A DNA stretch of 64,000 bases from assembly GCF_001625215.2 (NCBI RefSeq), contig NC_030384.2:46162390-46226389 (forward strand). The letters run 5' to 3'. Source of the stretch: Daucus carota subsp. sativus (Eukaryota > Streptophyta > Magnoliopsida > Apiales > Apiaceae). The first letter of the stretch is position 1. Each line of letters starts with the position of its first letter. The notes below the pieces were generated by a model, which searched no databases, was not told where the DNA came from, and saw only the letters and a program-made list of their open reading frames with translations. Positions 34,058 through 47,015 of this stretch are shown here, in pieces. Both the position numbers and the translations under genes were made by a program.

Positions 34058-37000
34058 TTACAGATGTCTGTGTGCACCTGGAGGTGCTGCTGGCATCGGG
34101 AAGTTATAGTTGCGTTCAGCGCCTGGAAATTGAGGAGCCTCGACATAGGGGCTCTGAGGGTTCCAAATGTATATGTTTTAATGCACATGGACAGAATGAA
34201 ATGAATTAGAGCAGGAAATTTATAATGAAATGAATTAGAGCAGGAAATTTATGTAAACTTAAACAGCTTACATTTGCAAGATGTCAAATAATTTCTTTTC
34301 ATGCAGAAAATTGTAAAATTTGACAGTGTACAATCAATGGTAAGTGGTAACATATCAAATAATTTATGTTCATGCAGAACATAATGTAATTAAAACATTT
34401 ACGGATCCAGCAGCACTTATAAAGCATGATAAGTAAATAGGAAAGAGGTATCTATTCTGTTATGACTTGTAACAAGCTGAGGAGTATTTAATAAGTCCTG
34501 GATTCTAGTTGTCTACTTTGCCCCATATTGTAAGTGAACTACCGACAAAAACTAAGACAGCAGAATGGAGAACTCAAGTTTTCATGTAATCAGCTTTCTC
34601 ATTTTTCTTTTTTAAAATTTGCAACTCCTGGTATTCCGACTTCAGGTATGATATTTTTTTTGTATGTTCACTTTCATATTCTTGTTCAGTTGTTCTCAAA
34701 TAAAGATTTTGCATATCACCGAGAATAACCCTCAAGCAAGACTCAATTTTTCGATGTACTGATCCAAGAAATCTCATTGGTATAGAACTTGTGCTGGGCC
34801 TGCTGGCAACTCTTACTGGTTGGAAAAAGAACCCAAAAGAAATGAAAGGTCACACCCTGGGGCGCCAAATGCTAATTACTCAAACAAAACGAGCTTCTGG
34901 GGCCATTTTACAAAACAAAGAGAAATAATTAAGCATTTTAGATATCAATTATATACCTGTGACGCAAAAGCAGCATAAGATGTTTCTGCAGTACTTGACT
35001 GATTTCCATTCAATTTGTGGGTATCACTCTTTGGTGCAGTTTCACTGCCAGTGCTGTCAGCCGATTTCACCCTCTATACTCCCATATCAGTTTAACCGTA
35101 GTGTCAGGTACTTAATAAAAACAACATATAATCTGGAATACTTAAATACAAAGTCGAGCTCGAACAAGATACCTGAAATATTTTACCAAGAGTTTTCAAC
35201 CCTTTTGCTCTAGCACGGAGCTCATCTTTCTTCACATTACTGTCTTGAAGAACCTAAAACAACCACTACACAAGATCAGAAATCGCAGAGGCACTTAACA
35301 ATAAACCATTAGAATCCAAATAAGGATCTTTGAAACTACCATGTGACAAACACGGGACAGTGTGGCTTCAATATCGGCTACATTAAGCTTCCACAATGAA
35401 TCAATCATCACCTTCTTGTGAGACTGCATGTATTCTTCCAGTTCTTCCTCTGTGTAATTTCCCTCTGAACTAAGCTGGCGTTTCATATCCTCTTGAAGCT
35501 GTATCAATGCGATTGCTCCTATAACATACAACAACAAAAATATCTAAACAAAGCAGGAATTTCATACAGAACAAACAAAGTACATACAGTGCAAAGCAAG
35601 TTCCGCAGTATAGATAATGTAGCTAAAAATTCAATATAACATCCATAGCATGTATTTAACTAAATAAAATGTGGACCGGAAGATAAGATATACAATCTGA
35701 GTAATTTTTATTTTAGCTGGTTTAGGAGATTTAAGGACATTTTGGTAGTTTCATAATTAATATTATGATATTCCAAATAAGATTTAGTTCTTTCAAACCT
35801 CAAGACATGAGGCATTACCAAAAGTCACATGCACCGAGAAGTGTACTCTGCTGGTAAAAAAGGTAGATAAACCTTGTTGCCCATAGATAACTTCTTAAGA
35901 AGATAAGCATACCATATAATAAAAAGGGAAGATCAGAGATACCAAGACAACTCAATATAAATCCAAGACTGATATTGCAAGTTTTACAATAAGAATCAGG
36001 ATATAAGTGGTCTCCTGGTATTCTTGTGCGTCTGGCCCACTAGAGATTGAGAGATCAAGTCCTCTAGTTAAAAATATTCGATGACATATGATTTAGCCTG
36101 TAAAACAACTGTGATTATCAGGCATGCCTAGTTCCCCTCAGAAATTGGGTTCTTACCCCAGAAATGAAATAGATCTGCTGGACCAGCACATAGGGTAGGT
36201 GCTTATCTTCCTTCGGAATGGAAAGAAAAGAGCACATGCTTATAGATTTTTCTGGACGAACCTATGTCTGATAGACTCTGTGATCACATAATTCAGATTC
36301 ATTACTTTGTAATGAATAAAAATGTTGCTTAAGATCATTTACGCACCTAAAAAATGTTTTCAAATAGTTGAGATGAGCACACACATTTAAGTACAACATG
36401 TGCATATATACTACATGTAATTTGATCATAGCCAACACTACAAAGATATAACCACTATTTGAGATGAGCACAAACATCTGTCGATCAGTATTACACAGAA
36501 GAAATCAATTATAGACACTAATACAATTAGATCCGCTTTTCATAGACAAACTTGGGATTTGCGATCCCAGGTAAGATCGGTTCAGGATCATGGGATCCTT
36601 TTCTATCAGATCGGAAGGGCTGTAGCACAAAATGTACTTCTAAGTAATTGCCCCATAGATATATTAAGAAGAAATCATGTAACGAAGGGGATTCCTATTT
36701 GTACAAATGGTACTTCGAACTTGGAACTAGCATGAAGAAATTAACGATACTTCTTTATCTTTTGAGTTGTTCCGCCGGATCGGTCGCTCAAGATTAAGTA
36801 CGACATGTGCATATATATACTACATGTAATTTGATCATAGCCAACACTATAAAGATATAACCAACCTGTTGCTGCAGTTACTTGGGATTTGATGTAATGT
36901 CCTTTATTCCTGAACCACTCAGCAACAAATGGCAAGCCCAATAACATCACATTCTTTCCAAGCTCTTTAGCTGACTGTCTTGCATATATGTAACCAATTG

Positions 37001-40000
37001 TATTTAACATATCAACTCCATATGCTGTTGAAAGGGGGAATTATCAGTTAGAAAAGATCTTCAAATTTGCAATCAGTTAATTGAAAAAGTACATCATGAA
37101 AATTAATTGTTTAAATATCATAATGATAATTTCCAAGACTTTACTTAACGGGTAATTTTGTGCCCTCGATCATTTGCCTCAAGAAGATAACCATAAATTA
37201 CTCGAAAGACTGCAACATATTTCCTTCAAGCCAATAAAGGTATTTGGAGTAAGTAGTCAACTTATGTTGACACACCTTCACACCACTCTTAAAAAGCAGC
37301 AGATCCTTAGGCTAGCAACAAGCCAATTTTAATGATTTATTATATTGATAAGAACCAAAGTGGTAAAATTATCCAAATAGTGAGGCAGAGACACCGCGAT
37401 GCTAATTGAATTTAGTTTAGGGATTTACCATCCCTATGTATGTCCAGCCAAAAGTTTTTAATTATCATAATGTGTCATCTCTGTGAATTTCTTTTAACAT
37501 GTCAGGGTTCTGCTCATATCCCATACTGCGAGGTTGGTCCTATTGCTTCCCGTACAAAAAGTTCGGCGACAACATGGACTTGGGTATAGAAACCTAATCA
37601 TACTCCTAACTGCATTAATATTCTATTCTAGAAATTTTACACGCAACAGTTTTTATAAACTTTTGAACTCTATTCCTGAACTAGTAACCCTTCAGTCTGT
37701 CACACATCAACATAAACATAAAAATTAAACAATACTAGCACTGATATCACTAGCTAAATATTCCTAAATCAGCCCACAAATTTTTAAAGAAAATATATAA
37801 TATTATCTAACAAAGAGTTTTCACCCATAGTCTCTACTAGCACACAGCCCAAGCACATAAGGGAACAGAGTATGACACAAGGCAAACCTATATAAAATTT
37901 CACCTGCACTGGAGAGTCTTGATACTTCCGCTTCAGCATCTTTAACAAAATCTACCTTATTGCCTTGCACGTAAAGGTTTAGTCTATCCTTAAGTATTTG
38001 AGCAAGCCTCTCTTCTCTTTCCTTCTGGACAACCTATAGTAAAGAAGAGTTCAATAAAGAAGCTACACAAACTTGCAGTAAGAACTGGTGAAAAAATATC
38101 GAAACTGCACGAAGTTAATCTTCTGCCCACTTGCATAATTACTTATATAAGATACAGTTTCGATTATTATATCTATCTGAACACAAATAATGCACCTTTA
38201 TCATATTCAATTAAAACACATTATCATATTTAACGAAGTATTAAAAATTGCACACTGCCTAAAGTATGCCAAATCTGTGAATATCTTGCATATTTGGGCA
38301 TATCCCCACAAATGATGAAACTAAAATACTGGCCAATACAAGAAAATAATTTGATTTATAAGCTCTGAAAGGGTATAATCAAAGCCATGGTCCATTCCTA
38401 TGTTCTATCAAGACGATTCAAGGAATTTGTATCATTCCAATACTTTGAGGGTGCAGCAAGTGGTGCACGTTATTTCCCTTTCATCGTCATTATCTAGATT
38501 AGGTAGTACTATTGTACAAAGGTGATAACTCCATTAAGCAAGTGTTGTCTTGCTCTTTGTAACATGATCATCCCCACTTCAAAAGGAGATACTTTAAACT
38601 AACTTATACCTTACATTTTTGATACGACAACATCCTCAAGCTTATATCACAATCAACCGATCGAGTAAAGATAACACATGGATTACCCAGCAGGCCAGCA
38701 CATCATAATGCCCATGCAAAGGACGTCCAACAAGTTTAAAATCCTAAGCTCAAAGATCAAGTATATACATGGAAGCTTTTACAGGAAAAAAACAACTACA
38801 TTCTGCCTCCTCCATTTATAAGTACTAATTTCTTATATTCACATATTTATCCTCATAAGTCAATACAGCTGCCAATTAGAGAAATTTAGCGACTGCAGTA
38901 GCTAAGTCCATGTGCTGCACAGCAAAAGAGAACAAATCAAGAAGATATTTTCATGCCACTAAAATTTTCTAAACGGACCATGAATGATGGGCACTTGAGT
39001 AATATGCTGTCATGAGGATCCTCACAAGTATAGGTTTAAGAAATTAGAATATCTTATGGAGTTGATGATTTCATCAGTTCTAGAATTGAAGCGAGGAGCA
39101 CAACAGACACACACTGAGATCAAGTTCTATGCAATGTCAATTTTGTAGAGAATTGTACTAAGAGATAACACTTATTCACATAATAAAATAATACACTCTA
39201 GGGTTACCAATATGTACCCTCATTTTCTCTTGCAATTTTTTGGCATCAAACTGTTCTTCTGCGGAGATATCCATGGAGGCCATTGATGCCATGGCTAGTT
39301 GCCCAATGTAATCCTCGAAAAGCTCACTCCCGAAAAGCATCGCAAAAATAGCAGCAGGATCAATGATAGCATCACTACAAAGATGAGAAAGTGCACACAG
39401 ATAAGAATAAAAGTATAATCAATTTCCTAAAAGTTAAACAAACAATCTTGGTATGCAGAAATTGTATATATCCTCCGTGAGGGGCTATTGCTTCTAAAAG
39501 CTTATATTATATTGATAATATGAATGAACTAACGTTGAAATTCCTGATTTCCCGTAAGCATCGTATGCCTGTCGTTGGGTAGGATCACTTAACACTTGGT
39601 AAGCCTCTCCTAAAACCTAAATTCAAAGAAACAAACTAATAAATACACAAGCAACGAAAGGATATGAATTTAAGTAAAAATTATAAAGGAACTTTGACAA
39701 GCATTTAAACAACATCATAAATTGCGTACAAATGCAAAGACAATTCTCACTTATTAATCCATGCATAAAGTATTAATGAATACAGCGCCAAGACAACTGA
39801 ACTACTTAGTTAAGAGGGGATGCTAAACATGTGGAGAAAACATATTAATACAACAAATTGAATGATGAATGAAATCTTCATTGAAGCTTATCAAAATCAA
39901 TTGCCAGACAATTTTCCTCCACAAACAGCCTCACAACACTACCTCCGAAAGAATGAACATGTATTGAAAAGTAACTAAGTTTAAACTTGCCTGGAAATTT

Positions 40001-40958
40001 TGAGCAGCAAGAGGATCATTGGGGTTCTTATCTGGATGGACCTGTCTTGCCTGCAACACTCAAAAATAATGTCTAAGGCTCTGAGCATTGTTATCCATAT
40101 CAATGTGGCATAAAAAAAAAGTATGTACAATATGGCCTATCTGACATATAGAAGATAATAGACAGTAAAAATGCAAAGAAACAACTAAAGCCGTATTAAA
40201 AAGTAGAGAATTAAGTTCCTCAAAATTATAAACTCAAAAAATGCTAGAAGGATTATACGACTCAGATTAAGATTTTCATATTTACAGTTTACTGTTAAAA
40301 AGTGTAGCATTGAGACTGTCACCAACAATGTTATACAGTTGCAACTTGTAAGTTCTACTGTTTAGCTATTCAGTGTAACCTGATGCTCTGACATTGCAGT
40401 TCCAGCTACAATCCATCTAACTGATGTAGCTTTAGGCTATTAATCGAGCTTAACCACGGAAATTTAGATTGGGCCGCACGTATAACTGGGGACTTCTTAA
40501 TAACTTCAGTAGTAAATTAGTATAGTAGAACATAGCATGGGACTTAATAACTCAATCAGTATAGTACAACATAATATGGGACTTCTTAATAATTAATCAG
40601 TATAGTAACTTTTCCGGTATACAATTAGTCAATGTCAGTCAGATTTATAGAAAAACCCAAAATCGAAAACAAATACAACTATACGAAAACAGCAATCAAC
40701 TAGATTTCAAATCTTGCACTTAGTACAGATAATTCATATATAATCTCTGAAAAAGTATACAATCAAAAGTAAAAACCCTGTAAAGATATGATCAAGTCCA
40801 ATTAAACATCATAATGGATCCTAACACATTAAAAGATCAGCGTACGGGAAGATTTAAGAAACAAAAATAACCTTGATATAATAAGCTTTCTTGATCTCAG
40901 CTTCAGTTGCAGAGGGACTCACTCCAAGAACATCATAGTACTCCGTCTCCTTCACCAT
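34058..40958 (-). CDS. DnaJ-X domain J-protein, chaperone protein dnaJ 10-like
   Basis: A co-chaperone that stimulates Hsp70 ATPase through its J domain. Ten exons on the minus strand (40958-40872, 40050-39991, 39616-39534, 39374-39218, 38033-37904, 37024-36866, 35518-35340, 35253-35173, 35073-34957, 34153-34058) give 382 aa; Arabidopsis DNAJ10 is about 398. The J domain starts at residue 1 ([20 protein letters not shown]) with the HPD triad at 34-36 and [16 protein letters not shown] closing it. The DnaJ-X domain occupies about 120-300 ([25 protein letters not shown]-type region [33 protein letters not shown]). The C-terminal tail is low-complexity ([17 protein letters not shown]). Intron 2 starts with GC (CAG|GCAAGT); all others are GT-AG. 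There is no signal peptide or membrane helix. Intron 6 carries a ycf2-derived plastid insertion. Confidence 0.93.
36368..36863. repeat. 87-bp intronic tandem duplication, second copy split by plastid DNA
   Basis: Copy A at 36368-36454 (TTGAGATGAGCACACACAT to AGATATAACCA) is followed by copy B. The first part of B is at 36459-36477 and the rest at 36794-36863, separated by the ycf2 fragment. Joining the B halves recreates the order seen in copy A at the junction (ACAAACAT then TTAAGTACGAC). Copy B ends at the exon 6 splice donor. Confidence 0.88.
36478..36793 (+). pseudogene. ycf2: Nuclear insertion of plastid DNA: internal fragment of ycf2
   Basis: The plus strand reads in one frame as the conserved region near the C-terminal third of plastid Ycf2: [18 protein letters not shown], then [18 protein letters not shown], then [21 protein letters not shown] short deletion breaks the frame there. 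The following bases still match [23 protein letters not shown] and [13 protein letters not shown]. About 316 bp in all. It lies antisense in intron 6 of the J-protein gene and has no expected function. Identified by recalled similarity; no alignment was run. Confidence 0.93.
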
Positions 40959-42475
40959 GGATCTTGTAATAATTCCAATCCAAACAAAACCAAAAAGAAC
41001 AAAACGGGGGGAATCCGAAAATCTCGGGAGGAACAAAACGAAATAAAAAAACAAGAATCAAGTAGGAAAGAAAGCAGAAAGAAGTAAAATACTTTTCAAG
41101 AAAAAACAGGCAGTGTGTGTCTGTGTGTGTATTTAGAAAAAGAGATACGGAGTATAAATTGGAAAAGAGAGGGGGAGGACCCAGGTGCGTCAGATGGACA
41201 AAGATCGCGATAAACACGAAGAATTATAATGAGGTGTCTGGAGCAACAGCTACTGATGATGTTTTTTTAGTAATTTGTTAAGAAAAAGTCTAGGGAAATT
41301 GATTCTTACCCAAGTCAAAAGAGAGGTTAGTAGTCTGTGAAAAGTACTTAGGAGGGGGTATACAAAGGAATAAAACACGTAGGATACGCGCAAGTGGAAC
41401 TTTCATGTAAGAAGCTTGGAGGTTTCATGTGCATTTGTCCGCCATTAGTTTAAGTACATGTGCAGTGCAGTAAGTAACAACAATGGTAAAATATTACTCT
41501 TTCCGTTTTGAAATACAGATTGCACACACTTCTCTTTTCACCGCTAAAATCATTATTTTCAAAATTTCTTTTTTCTGAAGTAAAATATTAATTATATATT
41601 TTTATTAAAAAAAATTAAAAATAATAATTTTAACTATAAAGTCAAGGCACTTAGATTTGTGTGTCAAAAACTCAAAGTACTTATATTTTAAAACAGAACA
41701 GTTAAACATGAATTTTAATTTAAGACTTTCTCATTAAAGTCCGTCACCAATCATAATTAATCACAAATTAATTTATGTTTTGTAATTAATTGTACTAATT
41801 AAATCTCTTATTTTTAATTAATTATCTACTTAATTGATAATCATTTTAATTAAGTTATGTTTAAATTTTAATCTGCGTTTCGTGGATCAGGTATGATTCC
41901 TGAATTTTAGCTCATGCTAATTAACTATAAAATTTCTATCTATGCTTTCTCTATTTCAACTATTTTTTTAAGCATGTTCTATCTAATTTTATACATTTCA
42001 AAATTTTCAATTTTATAATATAAAAATCAAATATCTCAGCTATTTTTCTCCCTTGTACCTACTTTAAATATTACATATCATTTGATCTCATCAATATCTT
42101 CGACTTCCTTAATTTTTCACTTTATTTTAAATATTTTCTTAACTTCATACCCGACTAAACGTAAACATTTGAACAGAAAGAATGAAATCCTATTCTTTCA
42201 AAAAATATATATTACAATATTATACATTTATGATAAGCATTTTTTAAGAAAAGAATTATTTTCTTAAAATTCTTAAAATAAAAACTGATTTTCCAAAAAT
42301 CTCGTTTAAATTTATGACACAAATTCCCTACTTTTCGGTAAAAAGCAATAAAATGACAAACGGAGTCAAGTCGGTAAGAACGAGTTAATCCTAAAGTAAC
42401 CGCGAGAAGTTGGAGTCAACTACTAAAAAATAATATCCTCCACCTCCGTCTAATTTAGCACAGGGGACAGGAAGC
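40959..42475. promoter_or_regulatory. Shared divergent promoter interval, J-protein and PXN
   Basis: The J-protein gene starts leftwards at 40958 and the carrier gene rightwards at 42476, leaving about 1.5 kb. The J-protein 5' UTR probably covers about 40959-41200 (CT-rich on its coding strand, with an (ACAC)-type run near 41112). The middle is AT-rich and contains a degenerate Stowaway-like element (41497-41702). Transcription starts are not fixed. Confidence 0.5.
41497..41702. mobile_element. Degenerate Stowaway-like MITE
   Basis: The left end CTCTTTCCGTTTTGAAATAC after TA and the right end (reversed: CTGTTCTGTTTTAAAATATA) resemble Stowaway termini with several substitutions. About 205 bp. 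Old copy; boundaries approximate. Confidence 0.5.
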
Positions 42476-43248
42476 ATGGCAAACGCTGTAGTGAATGGTT
42501 TGGCTGGAGCTGGTGGTGGAATCATAGCTCAGATCATCACTTACCCTCTCCAAACTGTATCTCATTAATCCCTTGCTCTCTTACATTTAATGTGTACACA
42601 CTTGTTTCACCTCACTTGCTAACTTTTTGTTATGAATTGATGATGATATTAACAGGTTAATACACGGCAGCAAACTGAAAGGATTGCCAAGAAAGCGGAT
42701 GCTTCTTCCGCTGCTCCTCCTCCACCTCGCAGTACGCTCCTTCAACTTATTCAGGTTCACTTCTTTTTCTTCTTTTTCTTTAATTTATTATTTAAGTTGG
42801 AATAATTCAGTAATTCAAGATTGTTCTTTTGTGGTTAAAGGCTTTATTCTTTTATTTGGGGATTTTCAGGTGATAAGGAGTGAAGGGGTGGGTGGACTTT
42901 ACAGTGGTTTGAAGCCTTCTTTGTTTGGAGTTGCTGCTTCCCTGGTTCCTACTTTTCCTTTACACCCCCTTCTATTTCTTTTGTATTTCATGAGAATAAT
43001 CAAGATAACTGAATGACATTTTTATACTCCCCTCGTTTGTGCGATAGAAGACATAGGGTGGGAGGGCTGAGACCCGAAACGCCTCCCTAAATCGAGCTTC
43101 AATTCCATGTTAAGTAACAACTGATCTTATACTATTTAACAGATTTTTACCACAGTGTCCTTGGAGTTGGAAACCCGTGCTTCAACTCTTTTGAAAATTG
43201 GGAACATCTTCAACATTTAAAAGGAATTTAGATGGGTTTGGGCAATTA

Positions 43249-43284
<36 letters not shown>

Positions 43285-44790
43285 GGTGGGGGTGGGGGGG
43301 ATTGTCACCTTCATGTGCAAGTGTTAGAATTAGCTACCATACGCAATTTTCTGGCAGTCAATTCAAACTAAATGAGTTGTTACTTTGGCACATATGTCTA
43401 TAGGAATATGCATAGTACAAAGAGAAAAAACAACAGAAACAATCAATGTCAAAACTCTGAGAGCTACTTTCGTTCTTGTTCATTGGAATCTGCAGAACCT
43501 TATTGCAAACTTAGACAGTTGGATTACTATGTCCAGGAAGGTAATTGCCTTCTACCCGGTCCACCATACCGCCATTAGAGGGGGCATAATTGACTTAAGG
43601 AAACAATTTGCATTTGTTGCACCCAAACCTCAAATTCGCATGTATACTATTTTATTGTTGTGATCAGTAAAACCAGAAATCTTCTGATTTATTCATTTAT
43701 GTGTTTACTTTGCTAAAAAAATCGATTTTTGTATATTAACTGATATATGTATGCCTATGTCTGTTTCTAACTAAAAGAATAATCTTGCTACATTAAAGTT
43801 AGTATCTTCTGATTTAAATGTTCCTTGGCCAGAACTTTCTTCAATAATATTACTGTTTCCTCAGCCCGGTCCATGGTATGCTGGCTTTGACCTGATTATC
43901 TTCTTTTAATGCTTTCAGGGGATTTATTACTATTTCTATCAGGTTTTCAAAAACAAAGCAGAGGCCATTGCAGCTACTAATAGAATCAGAGGACGTGGTG
44001 ATGGTACGGTGGGCATGTTTTCCTGGCTTCTTGTTGCAGCTTCTGCTGGGTTAGTGGTTCAATATTTATGACACTGAACATATTTGCCAGTTTTCTTGAC
44101 CGCGTCTAAAGTTAATTGCACCTTAGATTGATCATTATCATCGTTAATATTATGATTGGTTGATAGTGCCAACTAATGTCATGGTACAGGATTTGTTATT
44201 GACGTTATTCAAACACATTTTTGCCTGCATTTTTATCTTGCTGAAAATGTTATTTGCAGCTCACTGAATGTATTGCTGACAAACCCAATATGGGTTCTTG
44301 TGACTCGAATGCAGGTGAGTTCTGTTTTATTCTTTTATGTGCAGTAATTGCTAGATTTATATTCAATTGATCATGGTGTTTTTAGTGTCAGATATAAAAG
44401 TCCTTGATCATTAAAAAGTAGGATGTTGCCATAAAGTATTTGCATCTTTCTGTTTAATATACATTAATGATCTGACACCTATGTGTTGTAGACGCATACT
44501 CAAGCAGAAACGAAAATGTTGGAGGCAAAGAAGGAAGCTCTAAGAAATGAAGCTTCCCAAAGTGGTATCATAGGGGCTTCTTTACAAGAAAAATTTGCTG
44601 AACTTGATTCAATTAAACCCCAGCCATATGGAACTAGGCATGCGGTTGGTAATTTTGACATTTATTGTATTGTCACTTCTAAAATATTGGGGTATCCCAA
44701 AAAGTTGTTGGGTTGTTTTTTCTCATATATATATTTCCTGTATGGTGATCATTTTCACTTTCTCAGTTTGTAGTTTTTTTTTTTTTTTGT

Positions 44791-44823
<33 letters not shown>

Positions 44824-47015
44824 GGGTTGGACAACACAAGGAAATCTATGTTGGTGTACATAATTATGTTAACAATGGTGCTAACTGCTGGATCATTTGG
44901 ATAAATTCAGTAAAATTACATACTTTCAGAAATCATAATTTTTAAAAAATATCTCAGCTAGAAAAGATCATTTGGATAAATTTGGTATATATTGAAAAGG
45001 TGTCAAAGATACAATTCTTTTCTGTGCTTTCCTCTTTGTTTTGTTGGTTATTATATGCATCTTCCCTACTTGTTACTATAGTAATTTGTATGTATTCATG
45101 TGGTATAAAAGGCAAGCGAGGTTTATAATGAAGCAGGAATTGCTGGATTCTGGAAAGGCATTGTCCCGACATTAATCATGGTTAGTTTTTAAATCCTTGA
45201 TTAAAAAGTTTGATGGTATGCTACTGCTGGTTGGACAATGACAATTATGTGGCAGGTTTGCAATCCCTCAATTCAATTCATGATTTATGAGACTTCGTTG
45301 AAGCGCCTTAGGGCTAAACGTGCAGCTAATAAGCAGGGATCAAAAGATGTATCTGCTCTCGAGGTTACTCCACAGACTTGTTAACCATATTTGTGAATTA
45401 TTTTCCTTTATATATTTGTAACGAACTCAAGGTTTCACTCTCCTGTAGTTTCTGACATATCAGGTATGTGATATAACATTATTAAAAATGCAACTCAGAG
45501 ATAATTCTTAAATCAATAAGTAAAACCGATTTTCCTTCTAAAGCTCGCTCTCAGAACTTGATTTAAGCCCTTTCAGATCTAACATACAATCATGTTAATC
45601 ACCTACATAATAATACAGGATATAGGAAAAAAAGGACATCAAACTCATTTATAATCTTTATTCTTTCGCGTGACTAGGTATTCTTATTGGGAGCTGTGGC
45701 AAAACTGGGAGCAACTCTTGCAACATACCCATTGTTGGTCGTCAAGGTAAAGTTTTCATAATGTTTCTAGTTCTACTTTGCTATTTTAGACAAGATCCTC
45801 TGAGCTGCCCACAAGACCTTCACACACTTAGATGAACTTGCCAAATCCTTGTGCATAAGCTTTTTGAAATTTCTCTTTATTAAAGTCCAGTTGTTTGGTA
45901 TTTGTCTCCTAAGTTCAATTTTCAGAATAGAGACTGATGAGAATGTGACAGTTCTGTTACATAACTAAATGATCATTCAGATTATTGTTCCTTGATGCAC
46001 AACCAACCAAATTGAGAAATCTCTGGCGGATAGTCTTTTTGACACCTTTTTAGAAACCCCGATAAACAGAAATTCTGAAGAGTTTGTCTTTCACTATCAG
46101 GATAAAGCCCCAAATTAAGTTATTATTAAAAACCATTAACCAAAAATTGTTTGCATTACATAATTCACTACAGGTCCCCAAGACCGTTTCCCTGCCATCT
46201 TAGATCAGTTTCAGCATTTAAGTGCAAGCTTGTTAAAACTATCCAATGTTGTCGTATGTTGTCAAGATTGACTGACATGCAGAATGAAATAGTAGATCTT
46301 CTACGGGGAATGATTTTAGAATGGTTTTGTGAATATATATGGATAGTTGTGACCATCGAGATATAATGACTAGATGAGCATCACATTCATGGTATTGCTA
46401 GTAAAAAATTAAACAAAAAGTAAATATTGCTAGTCAAAGAGGCAAACCTAGGTAACATGGAAGAGAAGTAAAGAAAGATGCGAGTATGTGATGAGATATA
46501 ATTTAGACAAATTCTTGATATACTTTCTTGACTGAAAAGTGATCCATACGAGGATTAGAGATATTGAAGAACTAGTTTGACTGCAACATTTTAGCAGTTT
46601 TTATAGTTTATACATAAATTTGGAGTTCTCACACAAGTTCCCTTGTTCAATTTCTTGAAAAACTCTGCAGTCGAGGCTTCAAGCAAAGCAAGATATTGGT
46701 GGCAACATATCATTAAGATATTCAGGTTTGATATTAATCTAAACATTATTTTCTTTACAAGAAGATTTGCCACATCTGTTTATCCTAGGCAAACAAGTCA
46801 CTTGTGTGTCTTCTGCACATGAAGGTACATTGGATGCAATTATTAAGATGATAAGATATGAAGGATTTTCCAGCTTCTACAAAGGAATGAGCACCAAAAT
46901 AGTGCAAAGTGTTTTTGCAGCTTCTGTACTTTTCATGATCAAGGAAGAGCTGGTCAAGGCCATTTCTGTATTAGTTAATAAGCGCCCAAAATATCTGCTG
47001 AATGTTGTCAAATAA
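42476..47015 (+). CDS. PXN: Peroxisomal NAD carrier PXN (mitochondrial carrier family)
   Basis: Imports NAD+ (and can exchange AMP or CoA in vitro) across the peroxisome membrane, supporting beta-oxidation and photorespiration. Eleven exons (42476-42556, 42656-42754, 42870-42944, 43919-44049, 44260-44314, 44492-44644, 45112-45180, 45256-45363, 45678-45746, 46671-46725, 46825-47015) give 361 aa; Arabidopsis PXN is about 331. The three carrier repeats carry the signatures YPLQTVNTRQQTE, NPIWVLVTRMQTH and YPLLVVKSRLQAKQ. Other family blocks are INGLAGAGG-like at the start, YYYFYQVF, FWKGIVPTLIM, LGAVAKLGAT, YKGMSTKIVQSV and LFMIKEELV. The extra length lies mostly in the loop after the second signature (QAETKMLEAKKEALRNE and following). 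At the exon 3/4 junction the codon is CTG (Leu), where I remember Gln before GxYYYFYQ. All introns are GT-AG. Confidence 0.94.
43253..43280 (+). repeat. (TG)14 microsatellite in PXN intron 3
   Basis: Fourteen TG dinucleotides followed by TTTTGGTGGGGGTGGGGG, within the 974-bp third intron. Likely length-variable; no coding effect. Confidence 0.9.
44774..44822 (+). repeat. Poly-T then poly-G(32) tract in PXN intron 6
   Basis: A run of about 15 T, then GT, then 32 consecutive G (44791-44822). It lies in the intron between exons ending 44644 and starting 45112. Such a long G homopolymer is rare in plant DNA and is difficult for sequencing and assembly. Confidence 0.9.

Noticed and set aside
43372..43663. 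Two overlapping frames in PXN intron 3
   Set aside because: Intronic, low-complexity, no homology recognised; GT-AG splicing around them preserves the PXN frame.
44791..44822. Telomere-like or gap-filler sequence
   Set aside because: Pure G run without TTTAGGG units; treated as a homopolymer tract or assembly question.
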